Below are positions 1 through 12,909 of a stretch of 64,000 bases of DNA, piece after piece. This stretch comes from Nilaparvata lugens (Eukaryota > Arthropoda > Insecta > Hemiptera > Delphacidae), in assembly GCF_014356525.2 (NCBI RefSeq), contig NC_052512.1, positions 1,288,797 to 1,352,796 of the forward strand, read 5' to 3'. Made by a program: the position numbers and the translations under genes. Under the pieces are notes generated by a model. That model was given only the letters and a program-made list of their open reading frames with translations, was not told where the DNA came from and searched no databases. How positions within the stretch are numbered: the stretch's first letter is position 1; the number at the start of each line of letters is the position of its first letter.

Positions 1-470
1 ATTTTATTGACATGGATTTCGAACGGTAATTATTTAACCTGAAAATTCGAATTTCAAAATGTGTAATTGCTACATTTCTCATTGCTTGGAGTTGAGATAA
101 TTATTATTGTCAATGGAAAATAAATATCATCTATTATTAAATGATGAGGAGCTATTATTTAATTATGATTTAGATAAACATCATTTTTGTTTTGGAATTC
201 TAGATTGGGATTTTATCATAAATGTAGGGTACGGTAGCCATTGGAATGATTCTTATCTAAATCTAACCACAGTCATTGTTACCAACTTAATTTTTGTTTT
301 CGTGCACTAATCCTCCATATAACCCACCAACTATTTTGTGTTGCCATGTTGCAAATCTGGAGTGCAGAAAAATTTTTTCCCGCACAAGAGCGGAAAAGTG
401 ATTCTTTGCGTTCTGTAATCAGTGCAGGAATGGCCACTTTTCAAGGTAACTGTGGGAAAAGGTATTTTTT
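1..470. other. AT-rich noncoding flank
   Basis: No convincing coding region. The short open frames here lack recognisable domains and lie in AT-rich sequence. The inverted-repeat left arm starts near the end of this stretch, at about 470. Confidence 0.5.
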
Positions 471-3400
471 GATTTCCTGCTCTGGCAAAGAGAAAAGAAG
501 AATACCATTGATTCTTATGGGAGGTTTCACACTGAGAATGTATGAACTCTCCCATATGGAATTACAATGAAATCATTCCACGCCAAGTAGAGCAGAAATT
601 AACTGGAAAGCAGGGATCTATTAGCTTCTTCCTCTCCAGGAGATCTACTGCTGATAATGGTCTAATAAATTTTAGAATCATAATCAATAAATTTGATAGA
701 ATAGCCCAATCAATAAAACTATAAGAACCTAAACAGGGTTCAATCCCAGCTGTGATAAGGGATTTCAATCGGATTTTCATTTTCATACAAACCTTGAATG
801 GCGGCTAATTTAAAAAACTGTGATACAACAATCTGAATTCCAAAACAACAGAAATTGAGTTATTTGGTAGGTATCCTATTCAAAATCCCTTTAAAAATAA
901 TAGGAAAATGGAAATCCTATTTAAAATAAGTAATTCCAATAGAAATAATTCTGAAATAACCTTTCAATATTTTTTATACCGGTACGAGTAGGTCTAACCT
1001 ATACGTGTAGGCTAACTGAAGCATGAATGAAGTCTGGGATGGTAAGTTATCAACTTTTAAAATTTCATTTCAGGTATTTTAATTTGTGTTTCTCATACGG
1101 TAATGTCTGAAAATTATTTAATTATTTCAAAAATACATTTTAAATCAATTATACGACTTGTGTACTCAAATATTTTAATAGAATGAAGAAAAAAATGGCG
1201 GCTGAGAATATTGTTTGTCTACGTTTGTACAGACACTGTCAAAAGTATGAATAAAATATTCTGGCAAACAGACAACATTGCAAAGCGAGAGAGATAGAGC
1301 TATCTGTTTTGTTGTATGATAGAAAAGGACAGCAACAGTATTGTCAATCGTACACTGCTATTATAATGTGGACCTTACAATAGAATTATACATTTTTAAC
1401 CGATGAGGTGGAACTGATATTAGGTGGAGATTCCTGAATTTGGGCCTACTATTTTATTATCTCGAAAAACAGGTGTTAGGCTACCGACAGAGAGAAGTGG
1501 AGAGGCATTCTAGAGAAGGTTAAGGCCCTTAATGAGCTGTAGCACCATGTAGTGAGTAAGTAAGTTTCATATTATCTATTAAATACATACAAATACACCT
1601 CAACTTAAAACAAAAGAACACAAAACCAAACAAGCAAACACAACATGTAGATGATTAATGAAATGAGATGGCAATAAATCACAAGAGAAGGAATAGGGAC
1701 CAAAGATTATGTAGAATATGTCTACTCACAGTAGGACGGTGATAATGTTGCAGTGAAGTGGCTGAAGGCTGCAAAACTGATTTAATTGGGCAAACTGAGT
1801 TTAGTGTCTCGTAATGATCGAGAAACGTGCCATCTCAAGTGATTGGGTTGTCTTTCAAGTTGAGAAAAATAAGTTTATCGCGTCAATAGGCCAAATTTGT
1901 CAAATTATTTGCGCCTTCTGGAGAAAATTCAAATTACGTCATGTTTTCTAAGTCAAAATTTGTATTTAGTATCGCAGGTGTACAAAATTTGGAAAAACAC
2001 GTTCATATTCTGAAAAATTATATTATTCCAATAATATCCTAATAAATTTTCATTATTAAGATAAAATATTTTGTTTGTAACTATGATCATGAAAAAAAAT
2101 CAAAATATCGTATAGCTGTTGTTCAGGAAGTTATTCTCATACAAAGCCAGAAAATTAGAAACTTTTCCCTCAAAATTTGTTATTTTGTCAGATGAAAGTT
2201 TACGCTCCCGTTTTTAGAAAATATTTTTGATGGAAAAGTTATAGCTCGGTTTAAGACCTTCAATGATGTATTATGAGTCTTTCAGATGACTTTTATGCTA
2301 CTTTTCAGATGACTTTTAATCTTAATTGTCCTGTTAATCTGCACAATGCACGTTTTCCAGTGCTCACTGCCCATTCCAGTAATACTATCACCAACATGGA
2401 ACCACCACATAGAAATCAACTGGTCAAATGCACAGCAATTTGTTATCGGGTGCACCTGGAAATACATTTGTGATAGAACGGTCCACCTGGCATTAGGTTG
2501 TAGAAAACTAAGTCACGCCCAGAGGGATTCCGAACCAACCATTTGGATCGAGTAAATAGGAAGAAATAGTAGATTGAAAACAGTTTTGTAGAACAAGTTC
2601 AGATATTGCAAAATCCACTGATTTGAGAAATTTAGATATAATGTTTCTATGGGGATCCTCACCGATCGCTAATCATGTCACAATACTTGACGTAGCTTTT
2701 CGAATAAATTTTATTAACCATTCTTGATTTTTAGAAATTTGTCAAAACCTTCTGATGGAATGTGACCACACTTCTTCTGGATATGTGGGAGTCTTCTAAT
2801 TTCTATTTTTTGGAATATTCAATTCCGATTTCAAATTATTCTTATCTTAGAATATAAATGTGCTTCTGACGGTTCTGTATACCTGCGATACTAAATGCAA
2901 ATTTTGTCCTCGAAAGAACATCATTGTTGTTTAATCAAGCTGGATCATAAACGCGCAATGAGTCGATAATTTTAGCCTATTGACGTGTGAGAACATAATT
3001 TTCTATACTTCAAAAACAACTCATTGGCTTGTAAGGCACGTTTTTGCATAATTTCGTAACACTAAATTCAGTTTGCCTAATTCAAAAATATTTTTGTAGC
3101 TCACATGGGAAAAAAATTGGGTCAACAAGCAAGTAAAGCTTCTTGGAACCCAGTTTTTTCTCATTCCAGAAGAAGAAGAAGAAGAAGAAGAAGAAAAATC
3201 AATTAAATTCTTCATCCTATTTATTCTCATGGCTTTTATCGGCAGAGAGATCTTTTCGGATGATCTGCCTTGCCATATTACCCAATGTCATTTCCTATCA
3301 ACACTCAAGTTGATGAACTATGTATTCGGTTCTTCATGTTTTCTCACTGGAAATTGCACTTTAGCTTCCTGAGTTTTTTCTATGGAGTTCAAATTAGGAA

Positions 3401-5420
3401 AACTATGTTGAAACACAAATCCACATTCGAAGAGCAAATAAATATGGAATTTAGATGATAATATTGAACTGAAATTTTCACATTACAAATTTTTCCATGG
3501 CAACAAATTTCCAAGTGAGAAATTATATTCTCCAATAATTTTAATAATTAAGTTGGAATTTCTTGATAATTGATTATCAATTCTACATTGTTACTGGTAG
3601 TTTGGAGGACAGTAGAGGTCGCTACACTCACTAACTACACTACTCACACACGCACGCCTATTCACAAACAAACGCACATACAAATTGGATTCAGAGTATG
3701 ATGATATATGCTATATGATCGGTGGAGGACGCTGAGAAATAGAAGCTCTCCACACTTTTGAGCTAGGATACACGGTTGAAGAGATAAAAAATCTGAAACC
3801 TGGAATGTGGGACTTATACTACAGCAAATCATACTACAGACTAGCAGGAACCCGTGCTCCGCAAGGATCTATTTCAAAACTTGACAAACTGAAAACTTGA
3901 TGTAATGAAATTTTAAAGAATTGAAGATAGGCCTATAACCATCCTTGGTCAATTAAGAATCTATATACAAAATTTCAAGTTAATTCGTCTAGTAGTTCAG
4001 ACTTGATGATGCGTCAAACATAATTTTCCTATCCCGTACGTGTATAAGCCAGTTCTTCACTTTATTAATTATAGATATATAGTAAACGACTGCAAGAGTT
4101 AACGACTGTGGAACGGAATAGTGGTGAAACTATGATAACAATAGTAGGTATAGTACTACATGAACTTTTCGAAAGTGATTTGAATAAAAATGTTAAAACA
4201 ACAGAACTGAAAGTTGTGAACCTCATCATTCTACTTCCATTTAGGGAGGCTTTTATTTGAATGTGAATATATATAGGTGAAGATGAATTTATGTTTGTGT
4301 GTTTTTATGTTTATTCCCAATTGACTTGAAAACTTCTTGTCATAACGGCATGAAACTTTGAGAATATGTTGTGTGAATATTGGGGATGGTTTCTGAACCG
4401 AAATTTTAATAGGAGAGCTAATAATAATTATTTATTAATTTATTTTACAGACCTATGTTTTGAAATTGTTGGCCGAGTGGCTACTGAAGAACGGAAAGAT
4501 GATCATGATAATATGATTTAGCATCTTAAGTTACCAGCTGTAATAAACATGTCACCCTGTAATAAATTATTGTGTACTGGTATTGAAACGGTAGTTTGGA
4601 GTTGAAGTGTAGTTGATTGGTACCAGCTGTGTAGGTAATGGTTCCTTAGAAGACTCATACAAATAATTATCACTCCCCTATCATTGAGAAACTGGAAAAT
4701 GTTGAAAAAAGTTATTCACCTCATGGAAGAGAGTTGTTCATATTGCATTCATTCATTCATGGTTGAGTTCAAAGCCACTGATCAATTCCATCGGGATTTT
4801 TTTATGTTCAGTAAAAAACCTGAGCACAGATTAGTGATCACAGATGAACCACAGATTGGAAAGTCGGCTAGTATCTTGACGCCATAATCCGCCATCTTGA
4901 AAGAAAGTGTAGCATTGTAATACAGCAGTAGTTTTAATTTCTAACAAGATGATGCAGTCATGTGTCGTGGTCTTGGTGAACTCTAATCTTGGTTAGATTG
5001 ATACCTTCCATTTTGTGTGTTTTCTGTGGCTGAACGGTTGCTCATGAGTCGTGACTGACAGATGTTTCCCTTGTTGATCATATTTTGTAAACAAAACTAG
5101 AACTTAACCTATTACATTGTAATCGATTAAAATGGGAAACCATCAGGTGATTGGAGTAGTTTTAAATTTTTTGTAAAATATTATAAATGTTATTGAATTT
5201 ATGTAATCATGCATTTCTCTGCATCCAAATACATTATAATGGAGTCCATCATTATTGTAAACAACCTCACATTCAGTCATGTATGTTCACGTTCAGCTAC
5301 TCTATTCACGTTCTTTTCCATTGGTGGAAAAGTACGATTAACTGATCACTGAACGAACCGGATATGACGTATTTTTTTACTTTCCTTGCCCTATTACCAT
5401 AGGTAAGGAAAGTATTGCTT
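470..5420 (+). repeat. Left arm of a large diverged inverted repeat
   Basis: Read in reverse complement, this arm matches 12910-19400 almost end to end: 480-790 with 19080-19400, 1380-1560 with 18300-18490, 2280-2560 with 16200-16490, 3020-3480 with 14870-15310, 3600-3790 with 14500-14740, and 4260-5420 with 12910-14060. The inner 1.2 kb looks nearly identical, while the outer part has many substitutions and indels. It has no coding potential that I can support. The short open frames in it recur in the other arm only because the DNA is duplicated. Confidence 0.85.
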
Positions 5421-6160
5421 TCCGAAAAAAATCAAGGTACCTCAAATTCTAAATTTCTATACGTTTCAAGGTCCCCTGAGTCCAAAAAACGGGTTTTTGG
5501 GTATTGGTCTGTATGTGTGTGTGTGTGTGTATGAGTGTATGTGCGTCTGTTTACACGATATCTCATCTCCCAATTAACGAAATGACTTGAAATTTGAAAC
5601 TCAAGGTCCTTTCACTGAAAGGTTCCGACACGAACAATTTCGATCAAATGCAATTCAAGATGGCGGCTAAAATGGCGAAAATGTTGTCAAAAACAGGGGT
5701 TTTCGTGATTTTCTCGGAAACGGCTCCAACGATTTTGATCAAATTCATACCTAAAATAGTCATCGATAAGCTCTATCAACTGCCACAAGTCCCATATATG
5801 TGAAAATTTCAGGAGCTCCGCCCCATCAATGCAGATAGATTCCCAATTATCAGGCTTCAGATACAATTGAAACAAAAAAAATCAAGTGGAGTAGATTGAG
5901 CATGAAAATCTCTACAATTAATGTTCAGTAACATTTCCACCTAAAATTGAAAATAAGCTTTAAATTCGAGAAAGTGTGATTATTCAATTGCAAATTATTG
6001 TTGATTCCATTAAATCATTCACTATGAACAGATAGCAGACCTCATGTGTGTCTCCAGCGTTATTGCCCTGTCACCAGCTGGCTCAAATCTTCGAATAGTA
6101 GACTTGAGATGCGCGGGAACACTAGCGTCAGGTGATCAATTTTCATAACGGCAAGGAAAG
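5379..6160. mobile_element. MITE-like repeat with CTTTCCTTGCC ends
   Basis: It begins ACTTTCCTTGCC and ends GGCAAGGAAAG, a short terminal inverted repeat around about 780 bp of noncoding sequence. The first 35 bases also form an internal hairpin (CTTTCCTTGCC ... GGTAAGGAAAG). The first 35-50 bases recur inverted at 12909-12960, immediately beside the scaffold gap. No transposase is present, so it is non-autonomous. The family is not identified; it resembles a repeat I associate with planthopper genomes. Confidence 0.55.
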
Positions 6161-9029
6161 ATGTGTGAGTGCGCCACACCAGATTTTTTTCTTATCAGTT
6201 GGACCAAAGACCTTGAAGAGGTATAAACGCACAATACCTATGCCTTCCCAATGCTAGCTCTCACTTGAAATTAAAGGTTCCATTGAGGTATTTTAGCACG
6301 AGATATTATATAATATATATTTTTTGTAATATTATAGATCACAAGAATCTTCAAGATCTTTTGTATGTAATAATCTCCCAGGCTCTCCCCTTGGCCGATT
6401 TCAATTCCAAATAATCTAGCGCTGCATGTGAGTCTATGCATCGTTCAACGACAAAACAGTACATCGTTCAGAGCCACGTTCACTCACCGATCTTATCGTT
6501 CACTCACCGATTAGTGGCTTTGAACTCGACCGATTACTTAAGAATGAGAGGATAATTTACAATCTATTTGAATTTAGCTTAACTTATATCCATCCTAAAA
6601 TGGAAGATGGAAAGAATCCTGTGTGATTCATCGTACATCGCATTTTTCCTGGACCATCTATTGACAATCAACAACTATGAAAACATTGAATTCATCTTTG
6701 AAACACTGATTCAACCTATGTTTTTTTAATCCAACACTTTACTTATGGATACTATTACCAATTGATTGAGAAGAATATGTTTTCGGAATGATGAATGCTG
6801 CATAACAAAGCACATAGGAAGTCCGTATTGACGAGATGTGAATGAAAATATTGATTGTCAGATAAATTTAATGATTCATCAAATAAAGTTAAGTCTGACA
6901 TGAGATACTTTGACATTTTGGCGGTACGGAGTTCGCCGGGTAAGCTATTTATAAATGAAGCTTTATTATCAATAGTCAACGCTTTGGAAAAAGATAGGCT
7001 CAATCACCAGGAATACTATACATTCTATGAAGGACCAGTAAGCTATTGATTTTCAGTAGTTCAATCACTTCCATTGTGGACACTGAATACATCATGGACA
7101 ATCAATACGTATGAACTTTATTAGGCACAGAATAAAAAACTTTTGATTGCAATGACCCCGACAACTACAATATGAATAACTATTTGGATCAAATATAAGA
7201 ATTTATTCACATCTCTCATCAATATAACTTGTATTTTCTATTCACAAGATATTAACGAAAATTATATATAAGTTAAATTAAATGAACTCACATGTGGTAC
7301 TCAAATTTGTCTTTTTCTGACCGTGCTACAAATTAATGAAGGTATATTCTTGTAATCTTGTTGTCTATTGAGAAAGTTTTCAATGTGATTTTTGATAGCA
7401 GTAAAATTTCAATTTGAAAAAATGATTATCAACAAACTCCTAACCAAAGAAAATCTATGTGCTCTTCTCCAATCGGAATGTATGAGACTCCATACAGCTA
7501 ATAGAAGGTGCAAACCGAACTGCGTTGCCAAGCACACAACAATATGAAATACACATGTGGCAAGTTCGCACATAATTAATTTGATCAGCTGATTGACAAA
7601 ATTATTTTGAGCTTTCCTATGATTACAACATATGTTAGAATATCATGTCTCTATAATTATCTCAGTTCGATATGGCGTTCACTTTACCATGTTCATAACC
7701 ATCCTTTGAAACCCTTAGAGGCAAAATATCTCAAAATCCGTTCTTAGTGCGCGTCTAGCATGTTTGAAGAATATTTGTGCAAAGTTTCAAGTCTGTAGGC
7801 CAATTAGTTTGAGCTGTAGTGTGATTTTACATCAACATTTTTGAAAAATGCCCTCTCCTGAACCCCCCTGTGCTCCTGATCAGAATTATTCTGCATAGAT
7901 TCATTTTTTTCCGTAGCTGAACAAAAAAGTTTCTCATGACTTTGCTGTGAAATGAACGGTTAAGAAGTACAACATTTTTGGGGGGGCCCCAGCTCCCTCA
8001 GGGTGGCAAATTTCTAAAAATTCTTTCTTAGTGGATGTTTTGAGGCTACCATAAACAATTGTGCAGAATTTCAAGTTTTTAGGCTCAGTAGTTTTGGCTG
8101 TGGTGTGATTTCAGTCTGTCGGGGCTTAGCCTTTTATAGATATAGAGAAGAAAAAGTGAAGAAGAGATAAGACTTGTGTGATCAGGGAAACCTGTCGAGA
8201 AGCAGGCGTTGTATAGGCAACCCCCTTAGCACATTTCAGTAAGGCCAATAGTCTTGAGTAGTCCAGTCAAATGGTCGTTTTTCAGGAAACAACCCCGAAA
8301 GAAATTTTCTCGACGGTTCTATATGTATTTTGGGGTGCTGAATTTGAATCTGAAATTTGCTGACACGCCAGTGGGCGGTTCCAACCCCAAAACCCCAAAC
8401 ATTTTGGACTTTTTTTAATTTTTTCCATTCTCGAAAACCTTGATTTTTTCGAGAAAAAGCATTTTACCATGATTCTGGAGATACAAATTTTCAAAAGAGA
8501 GGTATTACAAGGGTTTTCCAAAATATCATGCAAAACTACCTCTTCTACCCTATACAACTTGGATCTTTTTCTAGTAATGATGAAAAACCACACAACACGT
8601 GGAAAAAAATAATTCTGAATAGGATTCCTTGAGAATTTTCGAATTTAGTGGTGGCTGAGGGGGAATACACCAAAAAATAGAAAATCATGTCCTACAGCTG
8701 AAATACAACATTTCCATCATAATACTTTCTCGAGGGCTTCCTAATAAAAAGAAACCTATTTCGGCTGAAAGAATTTCACGAATGTTATGTTTTATGAGAA
8801 CCACCCTCTAGATACACTTTCAGTATTTCCTACTGAACGAATACGTCAAGGATCAAAACTTTAAACACTTATAACTTTTGACAAAATGATCAGATCTCCT
8901 TGTACTACAGCTGATTCTTCTATATGCTTGATAGAATGTTATCTATATCCTCACCAATCACTAATTATGTCACAGTACTTGACATAACTTTTCTAATAAA
9001 ATTCTTAAAGCATATTCCTGATTTTTATT
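6161..9029. other. Noncoding stretch with dispersed repeat fragments
   Basis: No supported gene. About 6640-6960 is an inverted relative of about 60110-60430; both contain a GCCGGG/CCCGGC-type core beside a GTACGGAGTTCGCC-like string. About 7700-8150 has the low-complexity look of old interspersed repeats. The 103-codon open frame at 8282-8593 on the minus strand has no domain and is probably chance. Confidence 0.5.
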
Positions 9030-9330
9030 AATATGTCAAAACATTCTGATAGGATGATCATGTTCAACCGTATCGAACGCTTTTCATATGTCAAGGAAGA
9101 GGCTATCACACTTCTTATTCTCATCTATGCCATTGTAAATCTCGGAAGTTAGTTCCAGCATAGAATCTTCAGTAATGCGACCTTTTTTGAAACCAAACTG
9201 GTTCTCACTATAGAAACATTGTTTTGTTAAAAGAATCACCAGCCTGATACGAACTAGTTTTTCCAGAATTCTAGCTAACACAGATAATAGTGCTATCGGT
9301 CTGTAATTGTTTGGGTTTTCTGTATCCTCA
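9030..9330 (-). pseudogene. LINE reverse transcriptase fragment
   Basis: This is a scrap of a non-LTR retrotransposon reverse transcriptase. Visible on the minus strand are an 'ARILEKL' segment, then NQFGFKKGR, which matches the QFGFRKG block between RT motifs 1 and 2. After that comes FLDI followed by a stop and KAFDTVEH, the RT motif A region (D-x-KAFDTV-H). About 100 codons remain; endonuclease and 3' parts are absent. It is not expected to be functional. Assignment to LINE RT is firm; the clade (jockey- or I-like) is a guess. Confidence 0.85.
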
Positions 9331-9699
9331 TTTTGTGATTCACGTTAACCTGTCAGCGACAGACGTATGGGGAGCATTGATTCCAATCCTGAAAAAAGCT
9401 GACAGCAAAAAAGTGAATCGCTCCACCTTGGGTACTGTTTCAAGAGTTATAAATAAACCGAAATGAATATGTATTATTCTCATCAAGAGAAAATACAAAT
9501 TCGTTCTGATTTGGAGTTTGTAGTGAATATCCCTATTGAATAGAATGACTTGTAATTGTCACATTTTCAAACTTCTGAGAAAATATAATGTTGGTTATAA
9601 CACCATAGTAATCAATAAACTTAAATTTGGACATCGAGTAGCAGAGTATATAAATGATTGCATTCATACATCTGGAAATCGATATTGAAGCTTCCAGAT

Positions 9700-12315
9700 T
9701 TTCTAGAGATTGATAAGGGTGTTGTGCCGAGCACTGTTTTCAATTCAGACCTCTTCCCAAGTTATAATAGTGGATTTAATACGCAATGGACTGGAGCTAT
9801 TATTGTGAGTGGGTTAGCGAAATAGTTTTCTCTTTCTATGGTGAACGGCCATGACTCCAAGTTTCCCAGGATAGATATTCAAAAATTGTGGCTCCGAGTC
9901 GTCTAGGAATGTAGATTATGGAATTATCTCCCATACTTAGTCCTCCTGTCGCGACATAGAGTGCGATAAGGAGTAAAACAGCAAGTATTACAATTACAAC
10001 AACTAATGATTCTGCAGTTACTTTTTGGTCCTTAGGCTCTAGAAGCCACGTGACGATTGGTCAAATTGATTCCCTTCGCCCAATAGGAGACCTGTTTCCA
10101 AAATAAATACAGTAGTGGGGCGATTTCCCAGCTGAGAGACCAGATTACGTTTCGGAGGACACTTTGCTAGTAACACTACGAGAGTGGAAATGTAGTAGAT
10201 TTGTTTCGCCCTTTTTAGACAAGTTTTTATTCGATTAGTTAATGTAGGAGTTAGTTTTGTTTCTATTGAAGTTCAAATTTTTTAGTAGTGCCATGTCCTG
10301 GAAAGTTCGATTGTGTTTCTTCATCAAGTACGGATAATTGTTTCTTCAAATAATCGCTAAGGTACGTAAAATAAGGTTGATATATCTTTTAGGGAATTCA
10401 ATCAATTGAAACTCTCATTGGAGTATCGTATCAATGTTATTGTTCAAGTTGATAATATTGATTAGAATAGTCTTTTTGATTTTATTAGGAGATATATATC
10501 ATCAATAATAGTTTTTTTCTAAAGAAATACAGGAAGTAGAGAAGAAAGTTTTCAGTTATGTTACATTTCAGTTATTATTACTTATATTATTGTGGATAAA
10601 TTGCTGGGAGTTAGGAAGATATTTTTTAAATTGGAATGTAATTTTGAATATTATGTTGAGTTTGAGACTTGCTGAAGTTTTATATTTTTTTGACTGTGTT
10701 TTCTCATGGCGTAAAGGCTTTCAAGTTTAACTGAACGCTTTTCTTTTAAATTCTACCAGAACTTTTGAATTATTCGTGAAGGAAGATCCATCAATTCTGA
10801 TACTGAGAATCGATAGTTTGAAGGTAAAAATCTATATAAAATGGGGATTCAAATAGAATGAGAAAAATTTAAGCAATCGGTAATCAATAGATAACTCCTG
10901 TTCTAGCTTTTGATGAATTGTAGGAAGAGTTGGAAATTAATGCTGTAATATATTTATTTACAGCGGTTCATGTGTAACCCCAAACCAACTTCATGTACCA
11001 CCCCTTTGGTTCCGCAACTTTATCCAACACCGCTTCAAGACACTCGTTCAGATGACAGGTCTAGGGACGTAAGATGTCGCCGTCAAGCCAAATTGAACCG
11101 GTAAAAGTTCACCGCCAAAAACCAGGTACCGTAACCTCGACGATAAAGCAACGTACAGACCAACGAAAGTGCAGTGTAAAGGTTCATTCAAGGATGTTAA
11201 TCAAAAGTTGAGATTCGAAATTTATGAAATGGGCTGTATGGGTTATTATCGGAGAAAATTGGGTTCAACGGGTTTTTCATTCTTGAGTTTCTGCATTGAA
11301 ATAATTTGTTACTTTATGACTGATTTTGTTTGGTTTTGTGACGTATTTCTAATTGAACAAAAGATAGTAATGCGCCCCCAAATCAGATGAAGAATGTCAA
11401 CAAAGTAACATGAATTTGTTGTTTCCCTTGTTGTTTGTATTTTTCAGTTATTCCAAAGTGTAGTGTTAGTTTATAGTTGAATCCTATCAAATCAGGCATG
11501 GTAAGATTAATTGAAAATTTCATGAATCTAGTCCGTTAATCTGCATTAATTAAGTATAGACTCAGATATTTTCTAGATTTGTCGGACTATTTACAGATAC
11601 TAAATTTTTTTCAAAATTATCTCTCAAAAGGCCAGGCACAGTGTAATAAGCAAAACTAGTTTCTTGGAAATGTTTGAATAAATAAGTCGTAATCTGAAAA
11701 CCTAAACAGGGTTCTATCCTATCTATGACAAGGTATTTCAATTCAATCAATAAACCGGGTGAAATATAACGGTTGTGAGATAAAATTATACATTCTTAAC
11801 CGATGAGGTGAAACTGCTATTAGGGGGAGATTCCTAAAGTTGGACCTACTATTCTATTATCTCGAAAAATAGGTGTTAGGTTACCGACAGACAGAAGTGG
11901 AGAGGCATTCTACAGAAGGTCAAGGCCCTTAATGAGCTGTAGCACCATGTAGTGAGTAAGTCTTATATTATCCATTCAAGACATACAGATACACCTCAAA
12001 ACAAAAGAACACAAAACCAAACAAGCAAACACATGTTGATGATTAATAAAATGAGATGACAATAAATCATAAGAGAAGAAATAGCGAACAAAGATTATGT
12101 AGAATATGTCCACTCACAGTAGGACGGTGACAATGCTGCAGTGAAGCGGCTGAAGGCTGCAAAACGACAGACTGAAGACGGACGTCTCAACTTCTGCTCA
12201 GCACCACAGGATGAAGACAACTAGATGTGACCTCTTCAACTGTAGCACTTCGGATGGTTTCTACCTCCAAGACCCGTTCTATTTAAACGAAAACAAGAAA
12301 TCGACTTGTTTGTAA
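9700..12315 (+). repeat. Repeat R, copy 1
   Basis: A long dispersed repeat. Its first 1.85 kb is the reverse complement of 38000-40570 (copy 3), and its 11000-11760 part matches the reverse complement of 19150-20285, the left half of copy 2, which element 1 splits. The 11760-12315 part matches 1380-1780 and the reverse complement of 17950-18490, so R is continuous with the inverted-repeat family. It contains a splice-acceptor-like tract (TTATTTACAG) at about 10963 followed by a small conserved ORF. The class of repeat is unknown. Confidence 0.75.
11074..11211 (+). CDS. Small ORF conserved in repeat R (45 aa, unknown)
   Basis: ATG to TGA, starting MSPSSQIEPVKVHR and rich in Lys, Arg, Ser and Thr. 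The same frame is readable in copy 2 on the minus strand at 20150-20290, where the element 1 insertion removed the start (ATG region replaced by terminal-repeat sequence), and similar DNA is in copy 3 near 38460-38590. A splice-acceptor-like TTTACAG lies upstream at about 10970, so this could be the start of a spliced gene carried by R. No domain is recognised. It may simply be chance conservation of repeat DNA. Confidence 0.3.
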   Translation: MSPSSQIEPVKVHRQKPGTVTSTIKQRTDQRKCSVKVHSRMLIKS

Positions 12316-12809
12316 CTTTTTAAAATAGAGATGCTTCCCATGTTATTTAAATGGAGTCACTTTTCCTCCATAGGGAGTTCTTCTGTTTTTTACTACCGGG
12401 AGCGAAAAAGTGAAAGAAATACACTTTAGTATTATGTTTTAGGGAGTTAAGTGAGTACTTTGGACAGAAGGTGGAGGAAAACATTTTTTCGATCATTACT
12501 TTTTGAGATATGAGCACATAAATTTAATTTTTTGGACAGAACATTTCAAGTTCGGTGAGACATAACCCCATGAGATTTGGAGAATGGATTCTACATGGTA
12601 TTTTTGATTGAAAAAAAAAAAACAAAATTTTTTCAAGAATATCAATTTTATAGAGAGTCATTCACTTCACTAAAAATGACCAAAAATACCTTTTAGTTGA
12701 GTTATTTTTGGTAAATGTAATAACTTTCTCAAAAATCAATATTTCCAGAAAATTTCCGTTCTACTAGATGAACAATACCATGAAGAATCTATCCTCTGAA
12801 TCTCATGGA
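12316..12809. other. Noncoding stretch before scaffold gap
   Basis: I see no gene. The sequence is AT-rich with A-tracts (12610-12625) and runs into the N block. Confidence 0.5.
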
Positions 12810-12909
12810 NNNNNNNNNNNNNNNNNNNNNNNNNNNNNNNNNNNNNNNNNNNNNNNNNNNNNNNNNNNNNNNNNNNNNNNNNNNNNNNNNNNNNNNNNNN
12901 NNNNNNNNN
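12810..12909. other. Assembly gap (100 N)
   Basis: A run of exactly 100 Ns, the usual placeholder for a gap of unknown size. It falls at the inner end of the right inverted-repeat arm, where assembly would be expected to fail. Confidence 0.99.

Noticed and set aside
8282..8593. 103-codon minus-strand open frame
   Set aside because: No domain, atypical composition and within repeat-derived sequence; the length is reachable by chance in 64 kb.
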